DNA of 64,000 nt. Origin: Dioszegia crocea (taxonomy: Eukaryota > Basidiomycota > Tremellomycetes > Tremellales > Bulleribasidiaceae). The stretch is taken from contig BCKK01000001.1 of the NCBI GenBank assembly GCA_001600615.1, forward strand, positions 1,217,082 to 1,281,081, read 5' to 3'. The translations under genes and the position numbers were made by a program. Position 1 is the first letter of the stretch. Each line of letters starts with the position of its first letter. Below, piece after piece: positions 22,753 through 37,266 of this stretch. The notes beneath the pieces are model-generated. The model saw only the letters and a list, made by a program, of their open reading frames with translations. It was not told where the DNA came from and made no database searches.

Positions 22753-23608
22753 TTGCTTGAACCGTTTTGACTCCTTCACCCTGAGTCCGGTTAGGTCTGG
22801 TCTCCGCCCATAGCACAGCGACCCATACGTCTCAGGGGGCGGCCTAATCTTGTGCTCGCTTCGGCGGGTTCACTCGCCCAATATCTGGCTCGGTCCGGGG
22901 GTCCTTTCGAGGGCAACTGGGCCATTATATATAAACTTCTGTTTTTGCCAAATGGAGCGAGGAGGCAGAGAGGAATGTGGAGTCGGACGACGCGTTTCGA
23001 AACTCGGCAGTAGCCCTTCGTCTCCATCAGGTCCGCCGCGCCTCAACTGTTCAATTCTCCATTTCTTCACTACTTCACCCCAATGAGTCTGCTGTCTAAG
23101 CATTCGCACGTTGTATAATCCAGGAGCGAGAGGAGTGATGCGCGGCAAGTTGACATTTCGGTGGGTCGGTCTTTGCGGAATGAAGCCCTGTCAAACTCAT
23201 CGCCCCAGCAACGATGACGCGCCTTCATCAACTTCCTCTGCACCTCGCTTCAACTGCTCGGACCCGGCATGCATCCCTGCAGCGCTCCCTGCAGCGCGTC
23301 TAGACAGAGTCGCCCATCCCGGCTGATCGACAACCCCAAAGGACGCCGAGGAGGACGCGTTTCTGGGGAACCTGGGAACCGAAGCGCGTCTCAGATCCGT
23401 CATCCTTTCGCTCAACATTCGGCCATAATCATTCTATCCAGCTGTTACGATTACCCACAGAGCGTCTCACAGCAGTGCCCCTCGAACTACCCCTCACAGG
23501 CCCCTAGTATGTATCTGGTCCACCTGTGATTTGAGCTCTGTTGGCTCGGGCATTTAAAGTCAACTTTAAGCTGATCTGGAATTAGGTGCTCCAGCTCAAC
23601 CTCCTGTC
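22753..23608 (+). other. right flank of the LINE; possible upstream exon of the next gene
   Basis: Much of this 850-bp stretch is probably promoter or UTR. At its right end an intron candidate runs from a GTATGT at ~23508 through GCTGATC to AG at ~23585. It joins an upstream open frame (PQSVSQQCPSNYPSQAPS) in phase with APAQPPVMAPRIKAK of the next gene, so the true start of that gene may lie upstream of 23609. Confidence 0.45.
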
Positions 23609-24743
23609 ATGGCTCCTCGAATCAAAGCCAAAGCCAAAGCGCTCTCCTCTCAACGCACGCCCGCTATCACTTCCTCTTCCGCTTCTACCTCCACCCCAAG
23701 GTCAGACACCTCCTCCCGTCCCCTTCCAACCTTCGACCCAGCCGACTTTGACATGGATATCCTACTCTCCGGCCGCAAACGACCCCGTCAGCGTACCTGG
23801 ACGGCAGAAGACGAGGAGCGGAGGAAGGCGTTGAGGTTGGATATTGATGCCGAGATGCGAGAAAGGGAGGAACATGGAGATGATGAACTCTTCGACGAGT
23901 ACATCGCCAGCAAGGGGAAAAACTGGTCCAACGGGTGGATCTGCTCTGAGGCGGTCGCAGTGGCCGGACTGCACTTGGAGAAGCGTGTGAGGGGTTCTAT
24001 TAAGGTTATGGAAGGGCGCGTGGAGTTCATGGATTGGTCGGAATTGGTGCATTTGGCCCGATATGTCCAGAGTGTGAGTCTGACCGCAAAGACGTCGCAA
24101 TTGTCTAGTGACGGCAGATCTAACGACTGACGGGATAATTTGTGCAGAGCTTTAGATGCTTGGTGGGCAAAGCCCAGATTTGACATACCAGGATTCGACC
24201 TCGCCATGATCAAGGTGCGTTGCTTGATATTTTGATTACTATTTCAGACGCTGATTTCTAGATCAGCCAGGATCTGCGCATTACCTACGGCCTAGGAGAC
24301 AATCTAGACGACGATGTTCCAACGGACTCTGGCGATGTTAAAAGGAGGCGTAGTTCTAGGCGGGAAGAGTGAGTTTCTCCAATGTCTGGCAGACTTCAGC
24401 TTACAGTCACAGATGGAAAATGGCAGACTTTGGCGGACACTTCCCCAAACAAAATATCTTCGAGCGATGTGCGCTCTGCGTGGGCGATCCCGATACCACA
24501 GACGAGATACGCAAGGAGATCTACAATGCTACCGACCTATTGCTACACCACGGGCAATACCATACGGCTGAGGAGGCAAGGTCTACTTTCCTCTCCCACA
24601 TTGGCGATACGCACGATCCCTCCATCATCACCCGAGCCATTCCCAAGCGGCATTTACCCCTCATTCTCATCTCGACTGAGAGCCAAGCGGATCTGACGAC
24701 CACAACGGCTGGCAGGAGTGGCCTCGACGTCAACTCTGGATAG
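23609..24743 (+). CDS. unknown fungal protein
   Basis: Not recognised. Exons: 23609 to ~24073, ~24147-24214, 24262-24368 and 24407-24743. The N-terminal ~50 residues are basic and Ser-rich, followed by DPADFDMDILLSGRKRPRQRTW, then an acidic/basic helical stretch and the ordered segment WSNGWICSEAVAVAGLHLEKRV. A short exon reads LDAWWAKPRFDIPGFDLAMIK, and the last exon has CALCVGDPDTTDE and a helical stretch. The last exon matches the preceding one in phase (RRE-DHRWKMADFGGHFPK). The first junction is ambiguous: a GTGAGT donor gives the wrong phase, whereas a GTGTGA donor two bases upstream works. The possible upstream exon described for 22753-23608 would add an N-terminal extension. No catalytic motif or targeting signal is seen. 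Confidence 0.6.
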
Positions 24744-26440
24744 GCGCGAGTGGAGTCCATGGGGTAGAGGCGAGTGGGGCTGATCCGAGTGGCGCGGAAT
24801 GTGATTGACGGTGGGGATGACAGCGGATACGAGATTGGAGGGTCAAGAGGGGCACGGAGTCTCGAGCGGGGATACGCGGCATAGAACCGTGAGTCGGCAT
24901 CTCAGTGATCCAGAATTGGGGTGCCAAACTGATGAGAACAGTCTCTGTTGCCAGAACGCGTACGAGTGAGAGCAGCGTGGATGGCAAGGAATGGGGCATA
25001 GCGGTCTGGACGAGACGGCGCGGTGTGTAGCATATGAGAGGTCCGGTCTACATAAGTTTCCATCTGTATTGTTGTACATAAAGCATCAGTGTAATTCTTA
25101 TACGTGACCAGGGTGAGATCAGTAGGCCTGCGGCTGTCACTTTACGTGCGTCCGGGGGTGAGAGTGGCCTGGGACTGGCGTGCTTTGACGAAGTATGAGA
25201 GTAAACTGGTACTGTATGTATGGGTTCAGGTCCGGGGCTGATTGGCAGTAATGCAGGTTTCTTTAACCTCGCATGGCCGTCTCTTAGCGATGATTAATCT
25301 GCCAATGCGTCAGAGGTCTGCTGGAAGCTGAGGGCTTGGCAAGGCGTGGTCATCGGTGGGAACGCAGCTCTCTTTGGAAAGTGCTCAAGTTGTCACAAGA
25401 TAGGTCGAGGCAGCGAACTTTTTGTCAATGGGCATTGGCGATTTTGAGCAGGTCAGTAGATTTGCATCTAGAACTGCCGAAAGCTTCGACGTTGAAGAGG
25501 CTCATATCAGGACTGAACGGAGCAATCACCCATGTCGACGAGGCAAGGCACAATGATTCGGTGCCTTGAGAATGGCTTAGGGTTTCCATGACTATAGACC
25601 CCAGCGAGAGTCAAAGTCAATCGAGAACACAAACAAAGACTACGCCGAGCAATAGTCTAAATACGTTACTTTGCAATCTGTCCAACCTGTCCACCTTACG
25701 AATACGTGGGAATCATAAGTTGGCATGCAGTTGCGAATTTGCAGGGGTGGCGAATCCACTTTTGGCAAGATATTGCAAGGGCACTCACGTAGAATGCCGC
25801 TGGGTGCGGCTGGCACCATGTACAAGGGTGAGAATGATGTTGGAATGATGTGAAAGCACCGACAGAACCACCAACGTCTCTGAAAGTGATGCTTGTCGGC
25901 ATACACCAGATTCGGTGGCGAATTTGCGAGTCTGGAATATTTCGCCCAAACTCAGTTTCCGCTCGATTTATAACAGCCTTGAGATGATATGAGGGTGTAG
26001 TAGGGATGTCACGAGACGTGACTATCAGGAAATACCATGCATGCGTGTTTTCCATCATCAGATGGCCGTCACCGCAGGAGACACCGAACACCGACTCGCC
26101 ACTGTCGGCCATGTCCGATTGTGGCAGTTCACCATTTCGCTTCGTTCTCACGCGTCCTGGCTTCTGGAAGTATTGCACAGCCACCAGGAGGTAGCCTTGC
26201 GAAGTGGCTATTCATACATACAAGTATTTCATGCCTGCATGCCGCGCACACCCCAGGGCGGCACCAAATATGTCACCACGGAGCCAAATCGACCCCTCCA
26301 CGGAAACGCTCGGCACGCATCCAGTTCCATCCCAACACTCCCCAAACCACTTCCACAGGATAGATTGGGGTCTTGGCTATCACATCCGACAAAAAGTGGA
26401 AAAATGCATGCAGCCAAAAGGCCACAAAAGGCAAAAGAGT
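24744..26440 (+). other. gene-poor stretch, no supportable gene
   Basis: About 1.7 kb. Its composition is more AT-rich than the surrounding genes. Open frames are short, overlap on several strands and lack splice continuity or domain motifs; the longest, on the minus strand at 25696-26184 (162 codons), has no recognisable feature. The left part probably includes the 3' UTR of the preceding gene. Confidence 0.5.
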
Positions 26441-26534
26441 TCTCTGTCCGGGGCTCGAACCCGGGTCGACCGCGGATCGATTCAGCGTGGCGCTTACTGA
26501 AAAGCGGTTATACTAACCACTATACTAACAAAGA
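26441..26534 (-). tRNA. tRNA-Glu (UUC) with intron
   Basis: The minus strand folds as a 94-nt tRNA gene. The acceptor stem TCTTTGT pairs with ACAGAGA (one G-U). The D-arm/A-box region reads TAGTATAGTGGTTAGTATA, typical of eukaryotic tRNA-Glu. The anticodon stem is ACCGC/GCGGT and the loop has TTC at positions 34-36 followed by A37. A 23-nt intron sits after A37, the canonical position. The T arm is CCGGG-TTCGAGC-CCCGG and contains the B box. A TTTT run lies 10 nt beyond the 3' end and can act as the Pol III terminator. No CCA is encoded, as expected for a nuclear tRNA. Confidence 0.93.
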
Positions 26535-26675
26535 TATGACACTGTGGAACGTCTGTAGCCTATAAACGCTTAGGAAAGATAAAAACTGGCCGCTCCATAG
26601 GATGTTTTATGCCGTCACCCATTTGCCACTTTCAAAATTTCCCGGTCCGCTTTGACCTTCACCTCCACCTTTAAT

Positions 26676-28675
<2,000 letters not shown>

Positions 28676-28850
28676 ATCTGCACGAGCTCTCGCCTGTAAC
28701 ATTGCCCTGTATCATTACTCTGCATACATGCGTATTCCTCCGACCAATTGCCAGAAATAGCGGACTAATTAAGCTCTTTCCAAGCCGCCCACACGTCCAC
28801 CAAGAGGTTCCGCCCCCGATGCTGTGAGCGGATTGGTATGAGCTTACGGA

Positions 28851-29789
28851 CTAGTAATCGAACCAGTGGAGCTCGCCGCCGGTCTTGAAAATCGCGCCGC
28901 CCTCTGATCCAGGTCGGGTATCGATGGAGTGGAAATGGGGAGGGGCAGATGATGAGGCTTTGTGGACGCGGACTATGTGATCAGCTAGCTCCGCACCTGT
29001 GACCGGAGTGAGCTCACTGTGAATGCTCTTGCCCTCTTCAATCTCAACTTCTCCGATGTAGTCGAGTCCCATAGGTCGAGTGACGACAAAGTATCGTTTG
29101 GGGTGGTAGAACTAGACAATTTAGCTGCTGTATCTCCTCAATCCCACCGAAAGGGACAAGTACCAGCCTGATGCTCCATTTGAGAAGTGAAAATAGCTCA
29201 CATCGATACCTTTCTTGCCCGTGTCCGTAGTAAGTTCCAAAGACGCAAGTTCCTTCAGCCCATGTTTGACGTCGTCCCTGATGATCAGCAAGGGCAAATT
29301 TTTAATGCAAAGGATGGCAAACTCACAAAGCAAGTTGGTTGATCTTGACCAAGACTTCATGCCTGACTTCCTTGTCCTCAAACACAGCAAGCCCGTCCGC
29401 ATCCACCGACTTGAGCTCTCCGGCAGTAGCATCTGCGGGTAGTGCAGCCTTGCTATCCTCGGCGTGAGAGTGAGCTAAACCGGTCGTGCACGTCCCGGTT
29501 GGCGCTGTGGGCGATGCGAGTCCAGTAAGGTTTGCGGCGGTCGTAGCGGCGTTCGCAGCTGCAGTGGTGGCTGTGCTCAGGGCATTGGAGGCGGCGTTCT
29601 GAGGAGTCAGTACATGTATCTTTGGCTGTCCACAAGGATTCAGAGTGGGAAAGAAGTGTGAGTGAACAGAAGCGCGAAGGGCAGGGTGGTGGGGTCTGGG
29701 GGCGTCTCCCAAACTAGCTTCCCTATCATGCCCCTTTGCTGTTTTGCTGAAGCTCCGAACCCCTGTACACTCACCACGATGGACTGCAT
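28851..29789 (-). CDS. small conserved-looking protein, function unknown
   Basis: Not recognised. Four exons: 29789-29775 (MQSIV), 29598-29327, 29277-29202 and 29111-28851. All junctions keep phase; the first intron has a CTGAC branch sequence before CTCAG. The ~207-aa product has an Ala/Thr-rich N-terminal segment (ALSTATTAAANAATTAANL), a charged central part (EVRHEVLVKINQLAL, KHGLKELASLELTTDTGKKG), and a compact C-terminal region with FYHPKRYFVVTRPMGLDYIG, VHKASSSAPPHFHSID and a Trp-Phe-Asp-Tyr end. There is no signal peptide or membrane helix. The Ala/Thr-rich start could be an amphipathic helix, but no targeting call is justified. The 170-nt first intron is long and might contain a missed exon. 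Confidence 0.6.
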
Positions 29790-29985
29790 AATAGTGATTG
29801 TGTGGGTTGTGGTGTGAAAGATAGGATGGTATAGATGTATAATGTATGAAAGGGATAGAGGGTCAGTCAGCACAGCTACCGAGAGGAATTCTCCGCTCGT
29901 GCCTCAACTCAAAACTCTATTTGAAACACCTCTGACATTATCAAAGTTTCACTCCCAGGGGGCCATATTCATTGCCTAGGCCCAG

Positions 29986-32900
29986 CTACCACGGTCTCCA
30001 CCCCTCCCCTATCGTCTTTGTACCTCCCCCGCCAAACAGCTCATTCGTTATAGAGTTATGCGAAGTCATGAGATCTGCCCGTCAGCCAATTCAAGTGCCA
30101 ACACTCACAGTCCATATAGCTCAGCGCGTCATTGTTGCTATCCTCCACCAGGTGATTCGCAAATTCAATCTCCATCCCATCCATATTCTGCCTGACGATC
30201 GATAAGGGCAGGGGCTTGCCCATGATACGTTCAAAGTGGGCGAGGATATTTCGGATTTGGGTTGAAAGCAGAGTTGGAAGTTTGGGCAGGCGGGTCTGAA
30301 TCGTCAGCTTGGTGTCATGCCTACAAGGAGCGACGAAACTGACCATTCGGACATCTAACTCTTCTAGATTCTCGACACCCCAGAGATCGTCTATGATTTG
30401 AGGCGAGACTGCGCCTCCCAACCAAATCATTGCTATTTCACCGTTTGCTAGGCGTGTCAGCCGTGCATGGATGAACAGCTCAAGCAGTGACTCACTCATA
30501 AGGTAAGCTCCATCCGCAACCATCCATCCATAGCTTGCGCGCATTGAGGTGGGAAGCTTTAGCCTACCCATTGGCCCGGATGGGAAACCGGCGTCATCCG
30601 TCAGGTCGTGGATTGCGAGAATTCGAGGGTAGAGCAGTGTCATGGTCGATACGACGCCGTAGGATTTAAGGCGGCGCATGTAGTGCGACCTGACGTCCGA
30701 GGTGACTGTTCCGCCTGCCTTGTCAACGACAGGACACATGATGATGCGCTTGTACACTCACCCTTTAGGGGTTTGCACTTGAGCATGCAGAGTGTGAAGA
30801 TGGGCAGCAATTTCCAACCATCCGGCAGGATCAACTGCTGGAGTCAGCTTGGTGTACAATCGTAGAACATCACAAAGCTGACCTGCTCCCGCGGAATCGA
30901 GGCTGCACAGTGCCGCCGATAAGTCAACAACACCTTGTTTGACCTGTCCGCAATCATCTTTCGGATATCCTTGAGTTGCTTGGTCGGCATGAGTGATACA
31001 GCTTGAGGTCAGCGTTGCTCGAGCTAGGAAAACTTACCTTCCTTGGTGTACAGCGTGATAGCCGCATCCAGATCCGCGAATCTAAACACATTCCCAATCA
31101 ACCCAGTAACGCCCATACTCATATTCAACACCCTCACTCGCCGTTCCCCGCTGCTGCTGGTATACAGCACAGCGACTTGGACATAGCATAATTGTTTTTC
31201 GTCCAACTTGCCTTCGTGTTTGATTACCGCTCCAATCGAGGCTCCATCGTTGATCGTGCCGAATTCCAAATCCGTCAGACTCCTTTGGTAGAAATTACCA
31301 TAGTGGTCACCTATCCGCAAGTTGTTGGAGCACCTAATCCGCATCGTCGAATTGTATACCAATTCCGAAGTGAGAGTCCGGCGAATCTCGTCAAAGAGAG
31401 TATCGCGATCTCGGACTGGTTCAAATCTGGGGTGGAAGAATGTTTCGCCACCAGTGACTGCAGAGAGTGCACCGACAGAGGCGACATCGGTGTATTGGTC
31501 AGGGAAGAGGAAGGCGTTGACTCCCACGCCAGCTTCGGCAAGTTGATCCGCGGTGGTCCGCCAGAAAGGGTCTGCAGGGGAGAGAAGGGCGCGTTCCTTG
31601 TCTGTGTTGTAGGTCGTTGGGTCGTCCCGGGCCGACAATTTACCCGGACCGTAGGAAGGGAGTGAAGTGAGGAAGAAGTTGATTTGTCCGCCAACGTGAC
31701 GCTGAGGTCAGCGAAGGTCAGTTGTCAACTCACCAGACCAGCTAGTGCGCCTTTTATCCCTGCGCCGATCGCACATCTCCCACCGTCCGATTGGCGCTCC
31801 ATCATATCTGGCAGCATATCGAGCAAGCCCTCCACCTGAGATCTGACATGAGCTATGGTGTTGGAGACACTCACCTTGACTCGTATGGGTCCACCAAGAA
31901 GCCTTCACGTAATGGCACAAACATGTCCTCGAGGTCGGAGACCACCATCAAGCCAGGACTCGACGTGCCAGGCTGTACATCAGCCAAAATCCACTCTGCT
32001 GACCTGGCCTGACCCACCGACAAATTCCAGAACCCCACGCTCTCGGCCACAGTGACAATAGCCACTCGTTCGCCCCTTGCAATCATTTCTTCCTCCTCTT
32101 CCTCACCATCACCCTCTGCCTCGCCCTCGACTTTCCGCTTCGTCCCATACAAACCCCTCCTGATGCCTTCGCAAACATATCTCAGCACGCCCCGCTTCAC
32201 CGCGCCATCCGACACGTCCAGCACAAACACTCTGCTGATTGGTCCAGGACGCCTCAGCCGCTTCTCCTCCTTCTTCCGCTCTTTCTCTTTCTCCTTGTAT
32301 CCCGGTTGAGGTGTATTGCCCCTAGTCGCCACGGGCGTTTGACCCAGGGAGGCAGTCAGACCGCCTAGCAGGTCCGACGCCGTAGACGTAAGGGATTCAG
32401 CAGCAGAGGCTATGTTGGGTCCAGAGTCGGACGAGTCGGGATCAGAGTCAGACACAGGTTGGAGAGCCCAGTATGGTTTCGGGACGGGAAAGTCGACAGT
32501 GCCGTGGAGGAGCTCGGGCCGGTCGGAGTGGTCCATCCGATGTCCCGACGGAGAAAGAGAGGAGAAATAGGTGGGGGGAGCTACTCATCAGGAATCTTTC
32601 ACTGAAGCAACTCACCATCATTTGCCTGTCCGCACAAGTTACATGCCCATTTTCTCCCGCCATCAACCCATCTCACAAATGGGTTAACATAACCCCTGCA
32701 CTTTTCACATCTCGGTGGTCCCTCGTCCTCTTCACTCTGAAGTTGCGGCTGGTTGAATGCCGACTGACCAGAGACCCAATTGCTAACGAGAGGGATGGGA
32801 GCCTCGTCGTACCGTAATTGCGCGAACGGCTGGACGATCAAGCCGAGAGGCAGAGCAGTGGTTTCTAGCAATTGGGAGTTGGAGGGAACGACCGGTAGGG

Positions 32901-33468
32901 TAACTCGAAGATGACGAGGTAGAGAGTTGCCTGGAGATCAGCACAGGGGTCCTTCAGTGAGGCGAAACTTACCCTGGTCCACGCCTCGGTAATCCGTACC
33001 AGCAAGAGGAATCACGCCCCTAGTCTGACAACTCAAGAAGTCCTCTTCGTCATAAAGGTTCTGGTCCATCTCCTGCAGCTCTACCGGGTTAGGGACCTGG
33101 CTAGGATCCATGCGCACCCTAGGGCCGCTAATTGAGGGCCCGGATGAGTGAGGGGGTGGGGCAATGTGATTCATTGGCTGGGCGAACGAGCGATGTGTGT
33201 TCTGCTGAGTCTCGACCGGGGCCTCCGGCCGATGCACCGCGTATGACCTCTCGCGAGGTTGATTAGAGTCATATGGGCTCGGTGCCTGTTGTTGTTGGCC
33301 ATTACCATTCGCATGTTGCTGCTGGGTATAGCCGGATTGATATCCCGATTGCTGCTGACCCTGCTGATAATCCGCCTGGGAATTTTGCTGATAGCTCTGC
33401 TCGGCATGCTGACCCTGCGCCCCAGTCGTCAGACTAGGGTCTACGGCGTAGCGTGATCTTGGCGGCAT
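29986..33468 (-). CDS. SEC24: COPII coat subunit Sec24
   Basis: Sec24 is the cargo-binding inner-coat subunit of COPII vesicles at ER exit sites, paired with Sec23. Translation starts at ATG 33468 with a Gln/Pro-rich disordered region (DYQQGQQQSGYQSGY). Next comes MDPSQVPNPVELQEMDQNLYDEE, and then the zinc finger RCEKCRGYVNPFVRWVDGGRKWACNLCG with its four Cys. The trunk region begins RPELLHGTVDFPVPKPYWAL, and later exons carry FLFPDQYTDVASVGALSAVTGGETFFHPRF, typical of Sec24. The C-terminal gelsolin-like part has IWLGGAVSPQIIDDLWGV and VEDSNNDALSYMDYL. The last intron (GTGAGT, GGCTGAC, GGCAG) precedes a short exon ending at TAG 29986. About ten short introns interrupt the gene; I did not fix each one. 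It diverges from GYP7 across ~300 bp. Confidence 0.95.
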
Positions 33469-33769
33469 AGCTTTATTAGAAGTGGAAGTAACGGAGCTTA
33501 GAGGGCCAGCGCGACAGACGCGACCGCCGACCACAGAATAAGGGCTGACGTAATCGAGTACGTGGAGACCCCGCACATCTTCCGCCTCATGGCTTCCCGC
33601 TTTACTCACCTTTGTGCACTTCATCTATCATCTTTACAACCAGCACGGTGATACTAGGAGGCCGCTCTCGGAACCCACACAATCAATCGGTTACGAAAAA
33701 TAAATCCAATAGGCCGATTTTGGCCGGAGCATCGTATCGTAAATCTCGCCTCCCGCAGCCGAAGTGGCG

Positions 33770-36700
33770 ATGCGCTTTATGGAGGACTTTGGTGCGACGA
33801 GTAGTACGGGTGCAGGGAATGCAGCAGTAAGTCTGGCTGAGGATCTGCTCTCACCAAGCGGGTCTGTCGTTGATTCGCCGAGGAATCTGCTACAAAGCCC
33901 ATGCTGACAGTATAGAATCAGGCCAGCTCGGTCCCGCCCGATATGTCGACTCTAAGCTTGCAGTCTGACTCTCCTCGTGCTTCCGCCACATCTATTGGGT
34001 CTGACTACCACCACGTCACCTCTTCAGACTTGTCAGCTTCAATATCACCAGAGAGCTCTGGCCCCTCCGAAGCCGTATCAAACGATAAGAAAGCCCGATT
34101 GCTGTACTGCAAAAGTCACGTTGCTATCCATCCTACGGCATCTAAGAATGACAATGTCAAGGGATACCTCGGCGTGGTCGAAGTCGATGCTCCAGGAACG
34201 AGCACTGTGGATACGGATGGCAATGTCTCGGGAGGAAGTGCTGGGGGAAAGGAATTGCTTGTCACCTGGGTCCCGGAAGAAGTCGTGCAGCGAATGGACG
34301 CAGGGGATCGCGCGGGATATGAGAAGGTAGACAGTTGGTCTAGCACTGGCAAGGCGGACAGGGAAGAGGATGGTGAGTGCGTCGATGGCACTTGTGAGCA
34401 ATACTTACGAGTCAGGCTTCGTGTTTGTGTCAATCCCGCCACCCAAGGGCGAGAAGTATGCCTTTTCCGTGCCTGTATCTCAGCTGTACAGCATCCTCGT
34501 CTACTCTGTACGTGCGGATCACCTTCAATGCTGACACTCCAGCCGAGCTTATCTCACTGGTACGGTTCTGCGACTTTCAATCTCGCCGGCGGCATCTCCC
34601 TTCCCACTCTATACTTCCACGACGACGAATCACCCATGCTCGCAGCCAAGCCTACCATTGGCAAGACCCCCAGTCCACGGTCACAGTGGGGCTTCCCACC
34701 ATTCATATCGCTCCTCGGAACAAGGGCAAGCATGCTGCAAAGTCGCCTCATTACTCCTCGGCAGAATCAGGGCGCGGAGCTCTGGCTCGTCAACCCCTCC
34801 AAGTCGGACAGAGAGGTGCACGAGGCAGGCTATGAAGAGTCTCCAGTTCGAAGATCTGCGGCAAACGAGCCAACGTCGTCTGTCCGAGCAGCTGCTCAGC
34901 CCAGCGGAATTCGCCGTGGATCTACGCCAGGTGGTGGATTATTTGGCGCTGCTTTCGCCCCGAGTTATCCGCCCATCTCCCAATTTCCATCGGCACCAAT
35001 GTCGACTGCTTCGCCAAAGCAGACCCTCATGATGGGCCTCAGCAACCTGACAAATTTCACTCGGAAAGCCGCCAAGGAAGTGCTCAATCACCCTCTTGCA
35101 CAGCCCGTAGTGCCGCATCTGCCTCCGGCCGTGCGATCCATGGTATCCGTCCATGGTGAGGGCATCGGACCTGGACGGCGAGGCTCTACAGTCGGCAAAG
35201 GCAAAGATAGCGACGTTGCATCGGAATTTGAAAGTGCACGGCTATACCTTGCCCGGTGGGCCCGGGTAGTGGCTGAGGAAGGCGAACGGTCACGGCGACA
35301 AGAAGTGGCCAGGACCGCAACGCTAGGTGGTGAGACGGGAGAGGAAAGCCTAGCCGGGTCCTTGGGTGTCTTCTCGCTTCTCAGTCCAGGATCAAAGAAG
35401 CCTGTTCCGGCTCCTACGCGTCGTCCCGACGAGCCCATAACTGCTCTGGACTGGGACTCATTCTCCGCTCTGGGGCAAGATGAGTTGTTTGTCCGGCGTG
35501 AAATTTTCAGAAGGGGCTTTGCGACCAGTGAAGATCCAGAGGAGAAGCGGGCGAGGAGAGAGGGATGGGAGGTCCTGCTTGATATCATCAAGTGGGACGT
35601 TGGGGAGTTGGGCCCAGTGGAACCGGGCAAAGAATCAAGAAAGGCGGCCAGGCAGAAAGCGAGAGAGCTTAAAAGGGCGGAGTATGATGAGCTGAAGCGG
35701 AAGTGGAAGGCTGCTGCGGATACGAGTGTGGGAGGAGGAGAGGGCTGGAAGGAGGAGTGGCATAGGATTGACGTGGATTGCAGGCGGACAGATCGGAATC
35801 AAAAGTTGTTTGAAGTGCCTGCTGAGTCTAAGCGGACCGGGAGTGAGGAGAAGGAAGGAGGAGGAGCGTCGACCAGTCGAGTGAGCTATGATGGGAGGGG
35901 AGAGGAAGAGGAGGGTGGAGCTGCGGGCTTGAATCGTGAGTGTTACCGGAGCATTTTGAGAGCATAATCGCTGTACAAATAGCTGATGCTTGCAGCTCAT
36001 GTAGCCGCACTCCGTACGGTCCTTATGACATATCATACCTACTCGCCCGAGCTAGGCTACGTCCAGGGTAAGCTATGAGAGTTGTTTTTCTAGCGCCGCA
36101 TGCTGATTGCTAGGCATGTCAGACCTCCTTGCACCGATTTACGTCGTGTTTGAAGCGAACGAAGCGGACTCATTCTGGGGTCTAGTAGGATTGATGGAGA
36201 TGATGGTCAGTACTATTTATGCTTAGTGAGGGCACAATAGCTGATAGCATCAGGAGAGTAACTTCCTTCGCGATCAAAGCGGAATGAAGCGACAACTTTC
36301 CACCCTTCAGAAATTGATCGGCGTGATGGACCCAGAATTGTACGAACACCTCAGTCAGTTAACAGCTCCAGTGCGGGGCGCTCAAAGCTGACTTCATAGA
36401 CCGTACTGGCTCTCTCAATCTATTCTTCTGTTTCCGCTGGATTCTTATTTCTTTCAAGCGCGAATTCGCCTTTGGCCAAGTCATCAGATTGTGGGAAGTC
36501 CTATGGACCAATTATTACTCGGACCAATTTAACCTGTTTATCGCGCTCGCTATCTTGCAAAGCCATCGGGATGTCCTCATCCGGTATTTGAAGGAGTTTG
36601 ACGAGGTTCTCAAATATGCCAATGATTTAAGCGGACAGGTGAGTTGACTCCTCGTACACGAGTTGTACAGAAGATCTAACTCACTGTCCAGATCGACCTG

Positions 36701-37084
36701 GATACCACCCTCGCCCAAGCCGAAGTCCTCTTCTTGATCTTCCGCGGTCTAGTTGAAGATCTCGATAAAGACCTCGCCACTACTTCCTTGGGACCAGGAT
36801 CCCACTCTGATCCCGCGTTCGGCGTGGGGATCAGGAAGCGTAGGGGAAGCGGAATCAGCATCAAGTCTGATAAAGGGGACGAAGTCGTTAAGGGTGGAGA
36901 TGTGGCTGAATTGAGGGGTCTGGTAAAGGGGTGGGGAGAGAGCGTGAGGGCTGAAGAGGATTTGGAGCTGGTATTGAGCCTTTCGAGGAGGGGGAGTTCG
37001 GCCGGGCTGGGGCAGCGTGTCAAGGATCATTTCGAGAAGGACGCGGATGGACCTCAGACTCAGGTATTCTTCCCGCTCATCTAG
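33770..37084 (+). CDS. GYP7: Rab GTPase-activating protein Gyp7 (TBC domain)
   Basis: Gyp7/TBC1D15-type proteins stimulate GTP hydrolysis by Ypt7/Rab7 and related Rabs at endosomes and vacuoles. Nine exons join in phase: 33770-33826, 33916-34372, 34416-34507, 34543-35935, 35996-36067, 36114-36205, 36254-36353, 36400-36638 and 36692-37084. The N-terminal half has the Rab-binding/PH-like region (FVFVSIPPPKGEKYAF, GGISLPTLYFHDDESP). The TBC domain begins at REIFRRGF and carries both dual-finger motifs: IDVDCRRTDR with the catalytic Arg, and YVQGMSDL with the Gln. It continues with FFCFRWILISFKREF and LWTNYYSDQFNLF. A long charged insert inside the TBC domain (GVGEGW...EEEEGGAAG) is typical of fungal Gyp7. 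The conserved N-terminus begins soon after the chosen ATG. It shares a ~300-bp promoter region with SEC24. Confidence 0.95.
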
Positions 37085-37266
37085 TGCCGTTGGGGGTGTA
37101 GATGTGTATGCTTTGCTTTGTTATGATTTTATACGTTGTAAAATGCTACCTTAATGATGTATTGCGAATGCGATTATTGGGTATAGCCAAGCTTCCTGAT
37201 AGTAGACATGGATACATCGCGAGACTCGACAGGCACGCAGTGAAAACTCGCTAAACCCACCCCACG

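Noticed and set aside
25696..26184. 162-codon minus-strand frame in the gene-poor region
   Set aside because: No domain, no splice continuity, and overlapped by equally long frames on the other strand.
36734..37084. Last exon of GYP7 as a separate small gene
   Set aside because: It joins in phase to the TBC-domain exon at 36638/36692 and continues the domain (QAEVLFLIFRGLVEDL).
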